Shown in pieces: positions 6,225-9,377 of a stretch of DNA of 9,377 nucleotides. The stretch is from Candidatus Galligastranaerophilus gallistercoris (GTDB lineage: Bacteria; Cyanobacteriota; Vampirovibrionia; Gastranaerophilales; Gastranaerophilaceae). The translations under genes were made by a program, and so were the position numbers. Where the stretch lies: NCBI GenBank assembly GCA_018710795.1, contig DVJH01000003.1, positions 1 to 9,377 of the forward strand. The letters run 5' to 3'. A model generated the notes under the pieces. That model did not search any database and was not told the DNA's origin. It worked only from the letters and a program-made list of their open reading frames with translations. Every line of letters begins with the position of its first letter. Position 1 is the stretch's first letter.

Positions 6225-9200
6225 TTATTTTTTTACAAACTTGACGCTCTCAACCTTCGGCACAATTCCGAACGCCCGTCTTTGTCTTTCAACAGGCTTG
6301 CCTAATGCCCAGTTGAAGCCCGCCTGCAAGCCTATACCGTTTCTTCCGCCGTTTGTAATATATGTCTGCAGGTATCCCGTGAATCTTTCACCCCAGGATT
6401 TTCTCAAGCCCACGCCGTATTTAACAAACGGTTTAATTGATAATTCGGGCAGATAAACCTCATTTGCCATAAACTTGGTTTTATCCATAACGTTCCAAAT
6501 CATTGAAATGCCCATATAAGGCTGCCAGCCGTTTTTAAGGTTGCCTATGAATTTAATGCCCGGTTCTATATGAATTGCATGCAAAGGATCGGATGTTACC
6601 CTGACTCCCGATGCGCTTGTATAATCAAACGTATTTACAAACGAATATGACATCATATAGCTCGGCTGAATTATAAACTTACCGTCAAACAATTCAAAGT
6701 TATAACCCGTCTTTGAAGCAACACCGGACATTAACATCGTAAAATCGTCATATCCCGCATCAACGTTTGCTCTGCCTGCGCTTGCGCCTGCGTTAACGGT
6801 TAAGCCGGTAAAGAAATTGCCTTTATACGCCATACCGACAACACCCAGTGTGCCGCCGTTTTGATAAATGCCTATACCGTCATAGGCTTGGTGTGAGCCG
6901 TTATATCCGGCATAAGCGCTCCATACGCCGTCCCAACCGTGTCCCAAATCGATAAATTCGGAATCTATACCGAAATATGAACCGTATGCAACGTTTGAAA
7001 CATCGGGTCCTCCGTCTAAATCAACCTGTTCAAAGGTTGCAAAGGGCCTGAGCCACCCCGATTTATTTTCCTGTCTTGAAATCGAAGCGTCATATATAAT
7101 TCCCGATGAACCGTTATAAGCGTATTTATTTCTGTATTTCATCGCATCACGCTGTTTTTTGGTCATCAGCATATACATATCCATATTTCTGAACGCTTCA
7201 TCATATGAATTAAGCTGGGTTAAATATCCGCCCATTTGCGCCGCAACCGCACCCGACATAATACCGGGGTTAACCTGATTATAGCTTGGATGATCGCCGC
7301 CCATTGCCGTAAAGTTCAGCATGCCGTCATTATAATTAACCAGATATTCCTGAATCGGGCCCATAATTTCCATATCATCTTCCGCAAGCTGAATATAATC
7401 CGTTATGGCGCCTGAAGCTATTTTGACGCTCGTATTTTCAACAAGAGCATCCGTTACCGCATTAATACCGTCGGAGCCGAGAATGATTAAGCCGTCGCCT
7501 GAAACATTGTTTGCGCTTATCGTATCAGCTTGCCCGTTTTTAAGGTCAACATCAAGATAAAGCCCGATATCGCCGTTTAAGGTTAAATTATCGAAAGAAA
7601 CGCTCTCAATCCCTGCGGGATCGGGGTTTGTTGTCCAGCTTCCGTTTTCATAAACTGCAGCCGTATTTTGAAGGTTAATTGAAGTTCCGTTATTGAAAAC
7701 GGCGTTTGCGATTGTGTAATTTGAATTATATCCCAATCCGAACGTTCCGTTGTTCATTAACAGGCTGCCGTCATAACCGTTGTTGCCGTCAAGCGTCAAC
7801 TTGCCGCTGCCGTCTTTTGTGATTGTCGTATCGCTTGCGCCTTCGACATTTGATAACAGGGCGTCTTTTGAACCGTCAATTTCAATTCCAGTGCCTGAAG
7901 CAAGCTCGGTTGAGCCGCCAAAATACGTTGCATTGTCGGTATTTAAAATGATATTACCTTCATTTACGATAACATTTCCCGTCATTGAAGAGTTGTCGCC
8001 CGTTAAGATTAAATCGTTTGCTCCTTCTTTGATAAGCTCACCGCCAGAACCCGCAAACGTTGCTTCAATGTCATTATAATCATTATCCAGCATTAATTGC
8101 GCGCCCTGATTAATAACGGTTGTGCCCGAAATATAAGAATCATCGGCCGATTCCTGAACAAATTCGGTATTTCCGATAACATTCAACGTGCCCGTGAAAT
8201 CTTTGTTATTCCCCGTAAGGTCAAAGTTATCATAAGCATTAATTGTGCCATCACCCGCTAAACCGCTTTTAACAACGCTATCACCCTGAATAGAAACATT
8301 TGCATTTCCCGTTACGTAAATGTCGTTGTCGGCTTCGGTGCCGCTTCCTTGTTTGTGGACATTATTTTCAAAATAAATATCCTTTAAGACCAATTCGCCG
8401 TTATTTGCATAAATTGCGCCGCCGAATCCTTCGGATTCGTTGTTTGTGGCCTTAACATTATCAAGAGTGGCACTTCCGCCCGTAAGAGCAAGGATTGAAC
8501 CGTGGATTGAATCCGAATATTTATCGGTTCCGTCAATATCATTATCGGTTGCATTTGCGTTTGTAAAATGTATATCAGATACATTTAACTTGGTATCGTT
8601 GCCAACCTCAAACATTGAATGATTATCCCTGCCGTCAACCGTGGTAATCGGGTTCCCTGCCGTTACCGTATCGTCATTATATCCTATTACGGTAAATGTT
8701 CCGTCGTTTGTTTCGGTTAAATCTTCATCCAATTGATAAGGATTACCTGCATTGATATCACTATCAAATTGAAACTCTCTGGTATCATCGATTTCGTTAA
8801 TATTCTGGCGTTTTAAAGTGTTGCTGTCAGAATTTCCCGTTTTTGTAAATACGATATTTTGCCCGTCTTCATAAGTTACATCGTATGTATATTTATTCGT
8901 TGCATAACTTGTTAAAGAATTGCCTGAATTAAAGGTAGCTTCTCCCCCTAAAACGTTAAATGTTAAAGTTTCATTTTCTCCGCTATCCGATGCCGTGCCG
9001 TCAGAACTGTTTACGCCTTTAGACGGTATCATATTAACGGATATTACGTTAAATGAAGCGTCGCCGTTATTTACGGTAATTTTATCATACATTGTTTCAT
9101 CGGCAGGGTTTTTAAATCCTAAATCTAAAGAAAGATCCGTATACTCTGCATTCAGGTTTTCAAAAATATAATGTGAATAATTTTGATTATCGTTATTGCT

Positions 9201-9377
9201 GTCAGCTAAATTAAGGTCTGAATGCTCAAATGTATAATTACCTTTATAAGTTTTATTTTCTCCCGCAAGCGTAACGGTTGAAGCATCGATTACAACAAAA
9301 TTGTTTTCATAATTTTCAATATCGCCCGCTAAATTATAATTGCCGCCGTTAAAGGTAATGGTTGCATTGTCTGCATT
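6225..9377 (-). CDS. Large autotransporter (type Va secretion), 5' end beyond the window
   Basis: The frame is open from the right edge to the TAA at 6225-6227, giving 1050 visible residues with no stop. The ATG at 9090-9092 is internal: the 95 codons upstream encode the same type of Asn/Asp-rich beta-helix sequence. The signal peptide and true start are outside the window. From N to C: beta-helix remnant, a pre-barrel-like module (9164-8835), three Pmp-like rungs (8621-8361), three PATR-like repeats (8243-7731), a second pre-barrel-like module (7595-7296), and a helix-rich linker (about 7260-7085, including GGYLTQLNSYDEAFRNMDMY). A beta-barrel of alternating aromatic/Gly strands then runs from GWLRPFATFEQ (about 7060) to GIGLQAGFNWAL (ending 6303). 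The final strand fits the BAM beta-signal (QAGFNWAL), but a 25-residue basic tail follows. No cysteine occurs in the visible protein, as is usual for autotransporter passengers. Likely a surface-displayed adhesin-like protein; the ligand is unknown. Confidence 0.93.
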   Translation of the reverse strand, partial: NADNATITFNGGNYNLAGDIENYENNFVVIDASTVTLAGENKTYKGNYTFEHSDLNLADSNNDNQNYSHYIFENLNAEYTDLSLDLGFKNPADETMYDKITVNNGDASFNVISVNMIPSKGVNSSDGTASDSGENETLTFNVLGGEATFNSGNSLTSYATNKYTYDVTYEDGQNIVFTKTGNSDSNTLKRQNINEIDDTREFQFDSDINAGNPYQLDEDLTETNDGTFTVIGYNDDTVTAGNPITTVDGRDNHSMFEVGNDTKLNVSDIHFTNANATDNDIDGTDKYSDSIHGSILALTGGSATLDNVKATNNESEGFGGAIYANNGELVLKDIYFENNVHKQGSGTEADNDIYVTGNANVSIQGDSVVKSGLAGDGTINAYDNFDLTGNNKDFTGTLNVIGNTEFVQESADDSYISGTTVINQGAQLMLDNDYNDIEATFAGSGGELIKEGANDLILTGDNSSMTGNVIVNEGNIILNTDNATYFGGSTELASGTGIEIDGSKDALLSNVEGASDTTITKDGSGKLTLDGNNGYDGSLLMNNGTFGLGYNSNYTIANAVFNNGTSINLQNTAAVYENGSWTTNPDPAGIESVSFDNLTLNGDIGLYLDVDLKNGQADTISANNVSGDGLIILGSDGINAVTDALVENTSVKIASGAITDYIQLAEDDMEIMGPIQEYLVNYNDGMLNFTAMGGDHPSYNQVNPGIMSGAVAAQMGGYLTQLNSYDEAFRNMDMYMLMTKKQRDAMKYRNKYAYNGSSGIIYDASISRQENKSGWLRPFATFEQVDLDGGPDVSNVAYGSYFGIDSEFIDLGHGWDGVWSAYAGYNGSHQAYDGIGIYQNGGTLGVVGMAYKGNFFTGLTVNAGASAGRANVDAGYDDFTMLMSGVASKTGYNFELFDGKFIIQPSYMMSYSFVNTFDYTSASGVRVTSDPLHAIHIEPGIKFIGNLKNGWQPYMGISMIWNVMDKTKFMANEVYLPELSIKPFVKYGVGLRKSWGERFTGYLQTYITNGGRNGIGLQAGFNWALGKPVERQRRAFGIVPKVESVKFVKK
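7296..7595 (-). repeat. Pre-barrel-like module, barrel-proximal copy (copy 2)
   Basis: About 100 residues from FDNLTLNGDIGLYLDVDL to YNDGMLNFTAMGG, immediately upstream of the helical linker and barrel. This is the place where many autotransporters carry the cap or autochaperone part of the passenger that nucleates folding. It is the apparent counterpart of the module at 8835-9164. Confidence 0.55.
7731..8243 (-). repeat. Three PATR-like autotransporter-associated beta-strand repeats
   Basis: Three units of about 30 residues share the pattern L-x-L-[T/D]-G-[N/D]-N followed by G-x-[L/V] and a Gly/Asn-rich turn. They are FDLTGNNKDFTGTLNVIGN (8243-8154), LILTGDNSSMTGNVIVNEGN (8036-7941) and LTLDGNNGYDGSLLMNNGT (7823-7731). 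They match the autotransporter-associated beta-strand repeat type (TIGR02601-like) and indicate a beta-helical passenger. Unit boundaries are by eye. Confidence 0.65.
8361..8621 (-). repeat. Three Pmp-like beta-helix rungs
   Basis: Three consecutive segments of about 21 residues begin HSMFEVGND, GSILALTGG and GGAIYANNG, and end HFTN, KATNN and YFENN. The last one pairs a GGAI motif with an FxNN motif, the combination that defines chlamydial-type polymorphic membrane protein repeats. Each unit would form one turn of a right-handed beta-helix. A loop of about 19 residues (TDNDIDGTDKYSDS region) separates the first two rungs, and a short ESEGF loop separates the last two. Confidence 0.6.
8835..9164 (-). 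repeat. Pre-barrel-like module, internal copy (copy 1) of the autotransporter
   Basis: About 110 residues beginning FENLNAEYTDLSLDLGF and ending YEDGQNIVFTKTG. It shares ordered landmarks with the copy next to the barrel: an F[E/D]NL start, an LxLD strand, an Asn then D-x-I with an Asn pair, and the ending Y-x-V-x-Y-x-DG followed by FT and Gly. The similarity is at protein level; I see no long identical DNA. The middle is divergent and Ser/Asn-rich. The alignment was made by eye. Confidence 0.55.

Noticed and set aside
7780..8079. Open + strand frames inside the autotransporter region (7780-8079, 8920-9171 and others).
   Set aside because: The repetitive Asn/Gly/Ser codons of the passenger leave the opposite strand free of stops. 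The translations are Pro/Ser-rich without domain features.

Overview
The window is AT-rich, densely coding DNA from a Gram-negative (two-membrane) bacterium. The evidence for an outer membrane is a C-terminal autotransporter beta-barrel and a membrane-fusion protein of an MFS efflux pump. The Asn/Asp/Gly-rich passenger, the helix-linker sequence before the barrel and the base composition resemble gut Gastranaerophilales (Vampirovibrionia/Melainabacteria). That assignment is inference from memory and no marker gene in the window settles it; other AT-rich gut Gram-negatives such as Elusimicrobiota remain possible.

Left part (58-3223, + strand): a compact three-gene unit encodes a MarR-type repressor, an EmrA/HlyD-type periplasmic adaptor and an EmrB-type 14-helix proton-coupled drug exporter. 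The gaps are 14 and 5 bases. This is the classic emrRAB layout, in which the repressor controls its own efflux pump. No TolC-like outer-membrane channel is visible. A 24-base perfect palindrome sits across the emrB stop codon.

Middle part (3276-6164, + strand): a ferrous-iron transporter with FeoA and FeoB fused in one polypeptide is followed after 12 bases by a short nitroreductase-family flavoenzyme whose ribosome-binding site overlaps the feoB stop region. The two are probably co-transcribed. A strong GC-rich hairpin with T-tracts on both sides then terminates transcription from both directions.

Right part (6225-9377, - strand, convergent): a large autotransporter whose reading frame stays open to the right edge of the window. 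The visible 1050 residues are therefore the C-terminal part of a larger protein, and the ATG at 9090-9092 is internal. They comprise a pre-barrel-like module, three Pmp-like beta-helix rungs, three PATR-like repeats, a second copy of the pre-barrel-like module, a helical linker, a roughly 250-residue beta-barrel and an unusual 25-residue basic tail. The most interesting observation is the internal second copy of the module that normally lies just before the barrel, which suggests that two passenger units have been joined in tandem. No RNA genes, CRISPR arrays, insertion sequences or phage genes were seen.
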